Positions 52,292 to 63,212 of a DNA stretch of 64,000 nt are shown in pieces. Positions within the stretch are counted from its first letter, which is position 1. The number at the start of each line of letters is the position of its first letter. The notes under the pieces are model-generated. The model saw only the letters and a program-made list of their open reading frames with translations, was not told the DNA's origin and did no database searches. This DNA is from Leguminivora glycinivorella (taxonomy: Eukaryota > Arthropoda > Insecta > Lepidoptera > Tortricidae): contig NC_062981.1 in the NCBI RefSeq assembly GCF_023078275.1, forward strand, positions 20,514,846 through 20,578,845, written 5' to 3'. The translations under genes were made by a program, and so were the position numbers.

Positions 52292-52442
52292 CAAACTTGT
52301 TCCCACCGGGAGGTAGCTCCTTCAGCACGACGGGGTGTTTCACCGCGTTTACCCGCCGGTTTGACGCCATCACGTCCCGTTTTCTCCTAGGCTGCTCCAC
52401 GGGTAGCACTCGGCGACGCTTCTTGGGAAGTTTTGACCGCGC
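52292..52442 (-). CDS. Unidentified nuclear protein, upstream exon with basic clusters
   Basis: 151 nt between an acceptor (gccatctgtccacag) and a consensus donor (gtgagt at 52291-52286). It reads ARSKLPKKRRRVLPVEQ, PRRKRDVMASNRRVNAVK and HPVVLKELPPGGNKF. KKRRRV...RRKR is a strong bipartite nuclear-localisation signal. It is GC-rich against AT-rich flanks and not open as a long ATG frame, hence easily missed. The 5' exons must lie further right; I found none up to 64 kb. Confidence 0.65.
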
Positions 52443-52624
52443 CTGTGGACAGATGGCGCTGTTATCAATTTGTTATTTTATGAAGGTCAAGGTTTATTCT
52501 AAAAAGGTTGACAGTAGAATTTATGCAATTAAAAACAAATATTGTAAAGAGTATTTAAACATTTATGTTTGAAATACATAGATTTTTATCATCACAGACC
52601 TACTACGAAGTAATTTATTATTTA

Positions 52625-52860
52625 TTTTTCAGTACAGATGGTGTTTTTTTTACGCACGAGTGCGAGAAGTGGTTCATTATATGCCAGGTCGAAACTTCGG
52701 AGGTCCATCTGTACTGAAAAACGTCGTACGATACACGTGCAAAAAGGAAATTCGTAACTCGTGTCGATTTAAAACACTCCCTTCGGTCGTGTTTTAATTT
52801 ATCGCCACTCGTTTCGAACTTCCTTTTTTACGCACTTATATCGTAGTGTACTATAAACCT
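52625..52860 (+). repeat. 'ttcagtacagatgg' repeat, copy 2
   Basis: tttttcagtacagatggtgt and its inverse ccatctgtactgaaaaa lie 52628-52720. Downstream shared blocks follow (aacgtcgtacgatacacgtg, gaaattcgtaactcgtgtcg) as in 20976-21150. Confidence 0.65.
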
Positions 52861-53149
52861 TATTTTATTAATCGGCAAACTTATTGCCATGTGCCTAACA
52901 GTCAACCTTTTGGCAAAGCCGAAGAGATTGTAGGCGGTGCATTAAGTAATCAATAGATATTTTTTTTAGTTCAGCAGTTCTCAAAAAGTTTGTACAGTCA
53001 GCAAGTTTTAATTGATCCTATTTTGTTACCAACATTTAGTAATATAAGTCGACTTTCATAATATATTATATTTTCATCACATAAAGTTGAATATCACGTA
53101 CCGGTAATCAAGCGTTATGAATGAAGCTCGGCAGAAAAGGTCAACAAAA

Positions 53150-53735
53150 AACCGGTCAAATGCGAGTCGGACTCGCGCACCGAGGGTTCCGTACAAAGTT
53201 TAAAATTATTATAAATATTTTTGTTATGATGTGACTAAAACCTAATATGATGTAACTACAATATCTTGGGATTAGTTGTCAAAGCGGACCCCAGGCTCCC
53301 ATGAGCCGTGGTGAATGCTGGGATTACGCAAGGAGGATGATGATGTAACTAAAAAGCTTGGGGTTTAGCAATTTTTCCTTTATAGATAGATATATAGATA
53401 GAATACTCTTTATTGGTAAACCTCAGCAAAAGATACAATGGAGACTTTATCTGTGTTATGCTTTGTACCAAATTTCAAGATTCTGAGTTGTAGAGAGATA
53501 CTTTGCAGGTTTTGATTTCCTTGCGATTGTCAAAAATTTGCGGAAATTAGAGGTATAAACGGCTGTATCTTTTGATTTGCACAGGTCCATGGGACAGTAG
53601 ACCTGGGTATTTCATATAAATTCCAGCTAGATTCCTTCACGATTGACAGATAGACAGACGGACGGACAACAAAGTGATCCTATAAGGATTCCATTATTTC
53701 CTTTTGAGACACGGAATCCTTAAAAAAAATTAAAA
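53150..53735 (+). repeat. 'ccggtcaaatgcgagtcggactcg' repeat with a SINE piece inside
   Basis: Starts aaaaccggtcaaatgcgagt and ends gagacacggaatccttaaaa after a short GACGGACG run. 53262-53345 is a SINE 3' piece (atcttgggattagttgtcaa ... caaggaggatgatgatg). 53388-53420 (tagatagatatatagatag + aatactctttattgg) looks like a LINE 3' tail in minus orientation. Confidence 0.6.
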
Positions 53736-53932
53736 CGGTAAAACACTGTGCGGAAATTTGGGAGAATCTCTCTACGCCAATAAAAATTCCTGTGCACACT
53801 TGTGTTCGTGCAGTGGCTCGGGTATACACCTACCGTCAGTTGTGGCAACTTTACCTGTTATGATGGTAACTTTACCTTTGTTCTTTCTTAACAAAAACCT
53901 AGTTTCAAGACAAAGTATTTTAAATTTTTATA

Positions 53933-55711
53933 CACGGTGAAATTTTAGTGGTTGTTTTCCCGCAACGAAATGATTTTGCTATCGATATACAGTCAATGTG
54001 TAGTCTTTTTTTGAAATAATATTAATAAATGCCAGATTTATAAATGTGTCGAACGTAACTCGAAAGTGACCTATCACCAATAGTTGCACTGCAGCAGTAC
54101 TTACCTAATTATTTTGAGTGAATGAAACAAAATAACTTAAAAGTAGTTTCGTTTAATTTTTCTTCACATTTTACGTGCAGTTAGTTGCAGATCCTTAAAG
54201 GTAAACATAACAAGTTAAAGTCAAGCTTAAATAAACACTTAAACTTCGCGATACCGCAATAATTGTTCGAACTGTAATCCGCCACGTTCAATACACAATC
54301 TGGCACGTTTAATATGATTTTGTTTCAATGATATTAGTGTGTCTCTGTCACGTCTAATAACATCGAAAGCGTCGGTTATTGCCATTATTAACGCTTCTCG
54401 ATTTTCGTATTCCCTCTGGTACACTATGCGTTTTAGCTCAGACCACAAATAAAAGTCTAACGGAGTAAGGTCCGGGCTTCTCGCTGGCCAAGGCACGGGC
54501 CCAGCACGCCCAATCCAGCGCTGGGGAAACACGGCATTAAGGTGGGCCCGCACGTCGCGCTGATAGTGAGCCGGGCACCCATCATGCTGGTAGTAGAGAT
54601 CTGCTAGCACTGCTAGCGGAACGTCGTCTAATAAGTCCGGGATAACGTTCTGTAACATCTCCAAATAACTTCCCCCGGTCAAGTTTCCAACTATGAAATG
54701 AGGTCCAATAACGTAGCCATTGACTATCCCAGCCCACACATTTACACTAAACCGCACTTGATGAGCACACTCGCGGATTACATGTGGGTTATTAAAATCC
54801 CAAAAATGTTCGTTGTGCTGATTAAAAAGTCCCACTCGCGTAAATGTTGCTTCGTCCGTCCACAAAATGTTAGCATTCCTGTTATCGAGCAACCACCGAC
54901 TGAAAACTACCCTAGCTGGCCCATCGTTTTCGTGAAGGGCTTGCACTTTCCGAAAATGATAAGGATGCAGTCCCTCTCGGTTTAGCGTTTTCCACACGTA
55001 GTATTGGTTGATGCCAAAAAAAGCCGCAGCCATACGTGTACTACGACGAGGATCTTGTTCGAAGTACTCGATGATCTCTTCGTCCAGTTCTGCATTGTAA
55101 ACAGCCGGCCGGCCTCTGCCCTGTGCATGTGCTGGCGTTTGGAACTGCCCGTGGTCAAGCAGCCGCTGTGTGGCGGCGACAATTGTTCGTCCGTGCGGAA
55201 CTTGAGGGTTTAAAATCCCCCGAAGACGCAGCGACTGTAAATGGCCTGGCTCCGCGTAAAGTCGCCGGGCGGCGTGGGAGTCGTAGTTAGCCCTAGCGTA
55301 CAGCTGCACCATCGCGACGTACTCTAAATTAGAATATTCGTAATGCCGATCCATTTTACTAGAAATAGTAGTGTTGACATTGACAGGAACTGTTATCACA
55401 TTAATAGTTTTAATCATTAAGCAAAGAGGATGTAATTATTCGAATTATCAAAGTTGACGCAACGTAATGGCAAGATCAAACCAATGGAAAGGTTAACTGT
55501 GCTTGTTTATCTTATAAGTCTCATAACTGTCATCGACTTGCAGTTTTAGTGCGTTACTATTGTTATTCGCTTGTTCGAGTTTAGGTAATTTTTACGGATT
55601 TTTTTTTTTGGAAAACAGTTATTTAATATATGTTTGTCTATCACAATTCGAAAGTACTACCGATAGCAAATCGCCCTACCGTGGGAAAACAACCACTAAA
55701 ATTTCACCGTG
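53933..55711 (-). mobile_element. Full-length mariner-like transposon (DD41D), apparently intact
   Basis: Perfect 29-30 bp inverted ends cacggtgaaattttagtggt + tgttttccc at both sides, then an inner repeated tttgctatcg word about 45-60 bp in. TA lies on each side (53931-53932 and 55712-55713). 1,779 bp with one uninterrupted transposase frame. Ends, duplication and ORF are all present, so the element could be autonomous. Confidence 0.9.
54239..55354 (-). CDS. Mariner-superfamily transposase, DD41D
   Basis: The start is placed at MDRHYEYSNLEYVAMVQLY (ATG 55354-55352) because the helix-turn-helix region begins there; an in-frame ATG at 55417 would add 21 residues. N-terminal helix-turn-helix (about 1-110, including RGRPAVYNAELDEE), then the DDE domain: D167 in ILWTDEATF, D258 in YYQHDGCPAH and D300 in SPDLTPLDFYLW. 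41 residues lie between the last two. DD41D transposases (rosa/VISITOR type) are known in insects; assignment is by spacing only. The protein cuts the element at its inverted ends in the nucleus and joins it at TA. All catalytic residues are present. Confidence 0.9.
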   Translation of the reverse strand: MDRHYEYSNLEYVAMVQLYARANYDSHAARRLYAEPGHLQSLRLRGILNPQVPHGRTIVAATQRLLDHGQFQTPAHAQGRGRPAVYNAELDEEIIEYFEQDPRRSTRMAAAFFGINQYYVWKTLNREGLHPYHFRKVQALHENDGPARVVFSRWLLDNRNANILWTDEATFTRVGLFNQHNEHFWDFNNPHVIRECAHQVRFSVNVWAGIVNGYVIGPHFIVGNLTGGSYLEMLQNVIPDLLDDVPLAVLADLYYQHDGCPAHYQRDVRAHLNAVFPQRWIGRAGPVPWPARSPDLTPLDFYLWSELKRIVYQREYENREALIMAITDAFDVIRRDRDTLISLKQNHIKRARLCIERGGLQFEQLLRYREV

Positions 55712-55784
55712 TATAAGCTATTCAACTTTAATCTGTGGCAACTTTAACCTCCTAAATTCAGAAAGCATTTTTTTTAATTATAAA

Positions 55785-55865
55785 TGGGCTTACTCTTGGA
55801 CACAGACTAGCCAAAGGCAAAGACGTGGCCTACGATGGAGTGAGCTCGCCCAGAAGATACCTGTT
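55785..55865 (+). mobile_element. LINE 3' end scrap
   Basis: gacacagactagccaaaggc, aaagacgtggcctacgatgg and agtgagctcgcccagaagat form a phrase I know from 3' ends of lepidopteran LINE transcripts. About 80 bp only; no frame of note. Confidence 0.45.
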
Positions 55866-56920
55866 CACTCTTCATTTGCTTTGTCTTTAGTTAAAAAAAA
55901 AAACTCTTTTTTACTTATTACTTATTAAAACTTCAAAGTGATTTTTGAAATATGTACAAACTGGACGTCTGGAAAAACATGTTAGTTACCTATCTCGGAA
56001 ATATGAGCGATATTTTTCTGGAATTTAAAATATGTTTGCTTCAGAAAATTGGCCTTGTGGCGTCTTGAGTCGTTCAACCCACAAAAAATATGTTGATGTT
56101 GGTTTTTATAATTGTTTTAAGATGTTTTTCCTTTTTTTTTACTTAAAACTCAATAATATTAGCTGTTTCAAAACAATTCACAAAACATTTAGTGACAAAT
56201 AACCATAATCTTCATCATTTACCCTCTTGTTCATAAACGTTCACTAAAGTTATCTTATCAAGCCACTAAAGTTTGTTTGTCTCTTTCTATCACACTGATA
56301 CGCCGGAAAGGGACAAACTTTATCGTCTTGATAACTTTAGTGTACCTTTATGAATAAAGGGATTAGTCTTCTACACAATTTTTTTTTACCAAACATACAT
56401 TTAAATTAAAAACAAATATTGCTAGTCCTTGACAAGTATCGAAAAACATTTTCTCATTTCCTACAATTTTCGATCGTATGTGATTTAACTACGTACATGC
56501 AAGACCCTTAACTTTTCCATCAACATTAATCAAACGAAAAACGAATTTTCGGCGAATATTGAACGTCTATATGTTATCGTTTTTTGTGATAAAATTGGAT
56601 TTCTTTTGAACAAGAATTTAAGAGCTTTAAGACGCACCAGGAACAAAGCTTCCAAAGCTTGTAAGAATATTCACTTTTGATGTAAGAATTTCAGTTTATA
56701 AATACTCGTTGTAATCATTAACATTCTGAAAACATTCGTGCTTGTTTTACGTATCAATATTTGAAGCACTTCTTTCAAACTTTTAGCGAAAATTGAAACA
56801 AACCTTTTTAATGCTTAATTAATTACTCAAGAATTCATACATTAATTAAATTTACCCATAAACAATCGAGCCCTATAATTAAAACGAGACAGGAAAATAG
56901 TTTATTTTATTATATAAATG
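55866..56920. other. AT-rich stretch with one hairpin MITE
   Basis: No gene seen. 56230-56361 is a MITE-like hairpin: ttcataaacgttcactaaag and cactaaag...tttatgaa are inverted, with gacaaactttatcgtcttga / tcaagccactaaagtttgt inside. Confidence 0.5.
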
Positions 56921-56927
56921 AGTTGTA

Positions 56928-57235
56928 ATAAGCCCAGCGCGCGACTTTCGTTCCGGAGGTCGCGGGTTCGAAGGTTCGAACCCCGGCTCGCACCAATGAG
57001 TTTTTCGGAACTTATGTGCGAAATGTCATTTGATATTTGCCAGTCGCTTTTCAGTGAAGGAAAACATCGTGAGGAAACCGTACTAATTCCATTAAGGTCT
57101 AGTTTACCCTTCGGGCTGGAAGGTCAGATGGCAGTCGCTTTCGTAAAAACTAGCGCCTACGCCTACAAATCTTGGGATCAGTTGTCAAAGCGGACCCCAG
57201 GCTCCCACGCAAGGGGGATGACGATGACAAAAGGA
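56928..57235 (+). mobile_element. tRNA-derived SINE, copy at 56.9 kb
   Basis: The head begins within the tRNA part (agcccagcgcgcgactttcg) and the B-box word is partly duplicated (cgggttcgaaggttcgaacc). The body is close to the 876-1198 copy; the tail is cacgcaagggggatgacgat, lacking the 'catgagccgtggcaaatgcc' block. The 113-codon frame is fortuitous. Confidence 0.8.
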
Positions 57236-57504
57236 GTTGTAAAATACTGTAAATTTTAAAGTAAGATACAACCTACTGAAAAATCTTATACTTTTAAACG
57301 ACCAATTCTTGTATATTTATTCTTATACTTTTAAACGAGCAATTCTTGTATATTTATTTATTTATTTATTTATACATACCGACGATTTCGGAAACCGCTC
57401 TAACGATTTCGCTAAAATTTGTTATGTGGGGGTTTTCGGAGGTGAAAAATCGATCTAACTTATCCTTAGGTCCCGGAAAACGCGAATTTTCAAGTTTTCA
57501 TGCG

Positions 57505-58316
57505 TTTTTCTTCGCGCGCCATCTCGTGTGCAGTAGTTGTATTGTTAAGACAGAATTATTTCGGTCGATGTAAGTACTATTTATTATAAAGACTAAATGG
57601 CGACACAGATCAAGGCGTCGTATACGAAACAACAAACATTAAGTAACTTATAATTCGCGGGCGAGGTGTTCTAATTTTTTCAAGTCATTTCATATTAATG
57701 AAAAGAATACTTAACACAAATAGAAAAATTCACTATTTGAGCTTTTGTGGTGTAACGCGCGCCATCTCGTGTGGAGTATTTGTGTTGTTAAGAAAGAATT
57801 CTTTCGGTCGATGTAAGTACTATTTATGATAAAACTAGATGGCGACACAGGTCAAGGATACAAAATAACAAACATTGACTAACTTATGAATTTTATGATT
57901 CGCGGGTGACAACACTTACGTATTCATTGTTTTAATTATTATTACGAATTTTAAGCTTCTTCTATTATCTCAGTACTATTTTATAACTCAATACTTCAAA
58001 CAGATGTGCTATTACATTCTAGAATTATCCGGAAATAATAGGCACATACCGCCATCTCTATTTGAGCTTTCGTGGCAAAACGCGCGCCATCTCGTGTGGA
58101 GTAGTTGAGTCGTTAAGACAGAATTCTTTCGCTCGATTTAAGTACTATTTATGATAAAACTAGATGGCGACACAGGTCAAGGATACGAAACAACAAACAT
58201 TGACTAACTTATGAATCTTATGATTCGCGGGTGACAAAAGTTACGTATTCATTAAGTGTTTTAATTATTATTACGAATTTTAAGCTTCTTCCGTTATCTC
58301 AGTACTATTTATAAGG
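57505..58316 (+). repeat. Threefold tandem repeat 'cgcgccatctcgtgtgg'
   Basis: Copies start at about 57512 (about 150 bp matched), 57735 and 58060, the last two about 325 bp apart. Shared blocks are cgcgccatctcgtgtggagt, ttctttcggtcgatgtaagt, actagatggcgacacaggtc and attattacgaattttaagct. Each carries atggcgacac and gtaagtactattta words, but I see no convincing exon. Confidence 0.75.
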
Positions 58317-58324
58317 TAGTGGTA

Positions 58325-58395
58325 GGTCTGTCATGTAAAAAACACAAGAAATAAAATAGAACACCGAGCGAAGCTCGGTCGCCCAGGTACTGTGA
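58325..58395 (+). repeat. 'ccgagcgaagctcggtcgcc' repeat end
   Basis: ctgtcatgtaaaaaacacaa followed by aacaccgagcgaagctcggt and cgcccaggtact has a strong terminal hairpin (ccgagcgaagctcgg), like a Helitron-type 3' end. The rest of the element was not delimited. Confidence 0.45.
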
Positions 58396-58500
58396 TATAA
58401 TGTAATAAAGGGCCTAAGTGCTATTACTATCAGTTTAAAATCCGACTTTTTGTATATTATATGGAAGCCGTCCATCATTTTCTGACGGTAACAAGAACGA

Positions 58501-58640
58501 AATTGTGTCGCTTAACTTCAAACCTGGGTAAATCCAATCTGCTTTAAGGTTGAATATATAAAAAATATAATATGATCTGAAAGATAATTAACCTTATAAC
58601 AGAATGGATTTACCCAGTTTTGAAGTTAAGCGACACAATT
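58501..58640. mobile_element. Hairpin MITE, 140 bp
   Basis: aattgtgtcgcttaacttca + aaccTGGGTAAATCC and its near-exact inverse ggatttacccagttttgaag + ttaagcgacacaatt. Centre about 58570. Related to 30990-31125. Confidence 0.8.
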
Positions 58641-59845
58641 GAAATATTATGGGGGTAAGTTAAATTTAATTAATTTTACCTGTTTTAGGGCGATGCTTAT
58701 TTTGCGTGTAAATATTGCAGTGCTGTTGTATAATTTTGGGAAGTTTTGACAAGACAGAAATTAAATTATGTGGTTAATGTTATAATTAATTTTATTTTGC
58801 AGTTTTACATAGGAAAATTTGCAATTTAGGTTTAAAGAACTTTATTTCTCAAAGAAATTATTACATTTCGCTTAATGAGAAAATTACAGTATATACCTAT
58901 GGGTACATATTATAAATAATTGCAAGACCATCGCAGAGCAGTCTACACAAGTACCTTGCCTACTCACAATTATATCTAAAAAAACTAAGATTCAATGTTC
59001 TATAATCTAACATAATCTAGGTAGGTAGGTTTTTTTTTAGAGGCATTGTACCACGAATGATGGCGACATTAAGTCGCTGTATCGTAGTTGTGCAATTTGA
59101 TTAATTGGTAACCAATTGGGTGATCCAGGTAAAATCAACGTGAGTCACGTCTTCATTGAGTGTTTATTTGAATTACAGCTGCGAATGAAAGGATCTATGC
59201 ATATATCGGGAAAGTTACTATAATTTAGAGATAGATTGTCACTTAAACTTGCATCGCGAATAAATGGAAGATGCCATAAAATCGTGACTCATGTTACTCT
59301 TGCCGCAGAATAACCCAATTAACCAGACGGTTCAGACGATTATAATTATTAAAGTCAACTAGACGCTTAGCGAACTCTTCCTTTGTTTATTATGTTGGTA
59401 TACAGGTTTTTCCGACTTTCTTATGCCTTAAAATGTTACTTTAATATTAATTCTGATAATAAATCAATTTAAATAAGAAATCCACTCCATTATTACTCGA
59501 CAGTTACCCCATTATCGTTACAAATGTTTCGTTTCCCAGGAAATTAACCAGTTTATTATTTCGAATCCTTCCAATTACCTAACAATATTGCGAAATATCA
59601 AAAGAAAGCATTTATGTTATTTCTGGAGGCAGGGGAATCAAGTTTCAAACAAAGTTACCAAAGCGGTGGTAACAAGAAACTAATAGACAGATTGTTTTTG
59701 TTTCGACTTTTGCCAAATCGAATTGAATCACTCACTCTTTTTGATACACATATTCACGTACTAGTTCGGTAAATCTACAATAGACACTATATTTTTTTTT
59801 GATGTGATCGACATCTTGACAATGAAATGAGTAAAAGTGAATAAA
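58641..59845. other. AT-rich stretch, no gene seen
   Basis: No frames, repeats or hairpins that I could support apart from short TAGG runs near 59018. Confidence 0.45.
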
Positions 59846-59860
59846 AACATTTTTTTTTTC

Positions 59861-60054
59861 TTAGCCTATTGGAGTGTCCCACTGCTGGGCAAAGGCCTCT
59901 CCCCTGGCTCTCCATAATTCCCGATTCTCCGTTACTTCCGGCCAGTTATTTTGGAAGTCGTCAAGGTCGTCCCGCCATGTTTGCCTGGGCCTGCCCCGCC
60001 CACGCTTTTTCGTCGGCATCCACTTGGTGGCTATGTTAGCCCACCTATCCGGAT
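59861..60054 (-). pseudogene. RTE LINE ORF2, C-terminal tail
   Basis: DRWANIATKWMPTKKRGRGR, then PRQTWRDDLDDFQNNWPE and WRARGEAFAQQWDTPIG before the stop. The tail is the usual end of RTE/BovB ORF2 and follows directly from the fragment beyond the MITE. Confidence 0.8.
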
Positions 60055-60377
60055 CACAGATGTCATATATACCATAGATCAAGCAAACGTATCTACTTAG
60101 CGTGTCAAATGAACTCAGTGAAATCCACTGAGTTGTCCGTCTTTAATCGCAGCTTGCAGCTTTCGGGCGTCAATTTTTGTAAGTTGAAGTCAATGAAAAC
60201 ATAAAAAATGCCTCGTTACGTGATATTCAATTGCAACAACACAAATATTATGAACAATCAAGAGCCTGAGACATATTTAAAATTACAGGCAAGAAACAAC
60301 TTCAGTACAAAATTTGACACGCTCGGCCCCTATACAAATAGATGAACTTGTTTCTTCTATCTAAATATAGTTCTGTG
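60055..60377. mobile_element. hAT-like MITE inside the RTE LINE
   Basis: Ends CACAGATG and (inverse) CACAGAAC; an inner agcgtgtcaaat word occurs near both ends. The 8-bp duplication ATCCGGAT (60047-60054, 60378-60385) is typical of hAT elements. 323 bp; no transposase. Confidence 0.75.
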
Positions 60378-60379
60378 AT

Positions 60380-61172
60380 CCGGATGCATGCGATAGACGT
60401 GGCCGGCCCAGTCCCATTTAAGCCTGGCGGTTTTTCTGCCAACGTCAGCAATGCGAGTCTTAGAGCGCAGCGTGGTGTTACGGACGCGGTCGGTCCTTTT
60501 AACACCTAAAATGCTGCGCTCCATAGCGCGTTGGCAAACCTTCAGTTTGGACTTCTGGTTTCCTGTGAGCGACCATGTTTGTGCACCGTAGGTTAGGACG
60601 GGCAGTATACACATGTCGACGAGTTTTCGCTTTAGTGAAAGTGGAAGGTGTCCCTTCATATGCTCCTTCATGGACCAGTAGCTCTTCCAGGCGTTATCGA
60701 CACGGCGTTCGACTTCTTTGTCTTGCCTGTTGCTGAAAGAAACTAGCTGGCCCAAGTAAATGTACTCGTCGACATATTGTATATTCTGCCCGTCTACCTC
60801 GACCCTACGTTTCTTGCTGTTGGTCATTGCTTGGGTCTTTGCACGATTCATTTGAAGTCCAACCTGAAGGCTTGCATTGCTCAGATCTTGGAGCATTTGT
60901 TGTAATTCTGATTCCGAAGAGGCGAAAAGAATAATGTCGTCGGCGAAACGAAGGTTTGTTAATCTTCTGTCGCCGATGACTATCCCTCTAGCCTCCCAGG
61001 AGACCGCCAGGCTCTTGAAAACTTCTTCAAGGGTGCTAGTAAATAGTTTTGGAGATAGCGGGTCACCCTGTTTGACGCCTCGCTGTATTGGAAACGACGG
61101 ACCGGAGTACTGAAGTTTTATGTCTGCTGTGCTATTTACGTATATGTTTTGAATTAAATTGATATATGGAGG
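60380..61172 (-). pseudogene. RTE LINE ORF2, RT active site and thumb
   Basis: Open in minus reading from the second break: GVKQGDPLSPKLFTSTLE, then LRFADDIILFASSESEL (the FADD active site, near 60950), YLGQLVSFSNRQDKEVER, LPVLTYGAQTWSLT and RLKWDWAGHVYRM. The last recognisable residues end at the MITE insertion (60378-60385 duplication), after which the frame runs into foreign sequence and stops at 60357. Confidence 0.8.
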
Positions 61173-61470
61173 GGGATATTTTGGTTTTGAAGTGCGGTAA
61201 CTATGGCAGAATGTGTGATGCTATCGAATGCTTTAGTGTAATCTACAAATGCTAGGTATAAGGGAAGTTTGAATTCGGTAAACTTTTCTATGATCTGGTT
61301 GATTGTATGGAGGTGATCGGTGGTGGAGAACCCAGGACGAAAGCCAGCTTGATTAGGGGGTTGATGTTGGTCGAGTTGCCCAGCAATGCGACGCTCGATG
61401 ATTTTAATAAATATTTTGTATATGTGGGATACCAAACTGATTGGCCGATAGTTTTCTATGTTGGCCTTTA
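61154..61470 (-). pseudogene. RTE LINE ORF2, RT palm fragment
   Basis: Reads SHIYKIFIKIIERRIAG, QAGFRPGFSTTDHLHTIN and YLAFVDYTKAFDSITHSA, with the first catalytic Asp of RT in FVDYTKAF. It ends early because a C-run near 61174 is one base short. Confidence 0.8.
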
Positions 61471-63008
61471 TCCCCTTTTTTGAGCAAAAGTATGATATTT
61501 GAATGTAGCAGCTTTTGTGGTATTTGTCCAGTTTTTAAAATATTATTAAATAATTTTGAAAGAGGGAGTAGCAGGCTTGTTTTTCCAAATATTAATGCTT
61601 CTGTGGTGATACCGTCAACTCCGGGGCTTTTGTCAAATTTCATTGTGGACAAGGCTTTGGCCACTTCATCAGTTGTGATGGGAGAGATGGTTTCACCACA
61701 GAGAGGTTCCGGCGTGACAGGTGTGTTAAGTGGGTCTGAGTATAGTGAAGAATAAAATTTCGTGCATATTATTTGGTTTCTATTGCCACACTTTGTGCCG
61801 TTTTCATCTTTTAAACTAGTTATCCATGATGTTCCTTTAGTAATCCCATTTTTTGCCGTCCTCAGTGATCTGTTGTTGACTATTGCTGTTGTAACTAGAT
61901 GTGTGTTGTGGTTTCGGATGTCAGTTCGTATGCTGCGTTTAACTTTTCTGTCTATAATTCGGTATTCTGCTGAGCCTATTTCGAGATTGGTGCGTTGTTC
62001 TATTAAGTTTCTGGTGTTGTTCGATAGTATGGTACATTTCTTTTTGATAGACTTAATTTTCCTTTGTGTTGAGTGGATTACTTCCAGAATATTGTTGTAT
62101 TGAACCTCTGTGTCAGTCTCGTCTAAGTTCAATGCGTTAAATTTATTATGAAGTTCGAGGTTGTACTGGTCGTAATTGGCTATTAATATTGCTCTATCTA
62201 GTTTCCTATTGCGCGCTGAGAATATATTTTTGCGGCGTAGCTTGAAGTTAAATTTTAAGGTGGCACGAAGTGGTCTATGGTCAGATTGAAATTGAATTCT
62301 ATTTATAATGCCTATGTTTGTGACTATATCATTATTCGAGGTTAGCACAAAATCAATCTCGTTTTTAGTCTGCCCGTCAGGTGACACCCATGTCCAGCGG
62401 CGTTGTGGTTTTTTGGGGAAGAAGCTGTTACAGACTTTAAGGCTTTGCCCAAACGCAAACTGAATCAAGCGAGAACCACGTGTATTCCGGTCTCCCAATC
62501 CGTATGGTCCGAGAATATCTTCGCTGTCCTGTTCTTGTCTAGGCCCTATTTTTGCGTTAAAGTCACCGAGGATAACATTCCATGACCCTCGGTGCTCGTC
62601 ACAGGCCTTGTTCAGAAGGTCGTAAAAGTCTTCAACCTCATCGTCGCAGTATGCAGATGTAGGCGCGTACACTTGTATCACCGTTAGGGTTTGTTTTGGT
62701 GTTAGCTGAAATTTAAGCACTGCAATTCTACTTGAATAACCGCAAAATTCAATAATATTATCCTTCCATTTTTTGGCCACCAAGAAACCTACTCCACCCT
62801 GTCCATTGGTAGCCCCAAAATGGTAGAAGACACATCCTGTCCTCTCTTCTATTTCCTCGCCCGGTCTTCTTACCTCAGATAAGCCTACAATGTCATAATG
62901 TATTCTCTCGAGTGCGTTCTCCAGTTCTATTAGGCGCTCATCCTGTAATAAAGTCCGGACATTATAGGTTAAGACATTAAGCACTTCAGTATCCGTTTTG
63001 CATGCCAA
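61404..63008 (-). pseudogene. RTE LINE ORF2, endonuclease and RT start
   Basis: Starts MACKTDTEVLNVLTYNVRTL and carries GLSEVRRPGEE, YAPTSAYCD, VILGDFNAKIG, RRWTWVSPDG, NEIDFVLTS and SDHRPLRA, the APE nuclease set of RTE/BovB elements. The RT start follows (KFDKSPGVDGITTEAL). Text after LLLKKGDK changes character because of one extra G near 61470. The correct continuation is in the next fragment. Confidence 0.85.
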
Positions 63009-63212
63009 GGTCGTTTGGTTTGTAGTGGATGTCCTCGCTCGAATAAAAACATATGTTTAAAAAAATTGAATGATTCACGGTTATTTTCATTAGCGCGCGA
63101 AGGAGGGTAGATCGTGAGCTGTCTACGCAGCTTTGAAATCCACCCGACTTCTTCAGTTTTCCGTGGTCATGATGCATGTAACAGTCAAAATATCGAGAGC
63201 TCGACAAAAAAA

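Larger units (their letters stand above)
59848..63045 (-). mobile_element. RTE-type LINE, broken
   Basis: The minus-strand order is endonuclease, RT, C-terminal tail, stop (59861), then an A-run (59848-59857) as the 3' end. Two single-base frameshifts and one MITE insertion disrupt ORF2. Nothing upstream of about 63045 is recognisable as part of it. Confidence 0.85.

Noticed and set aside
54698..55213. Plus-strand frames of 69-95 codons
   Set aside because: They are antisense to the mariner transposase and without family features.
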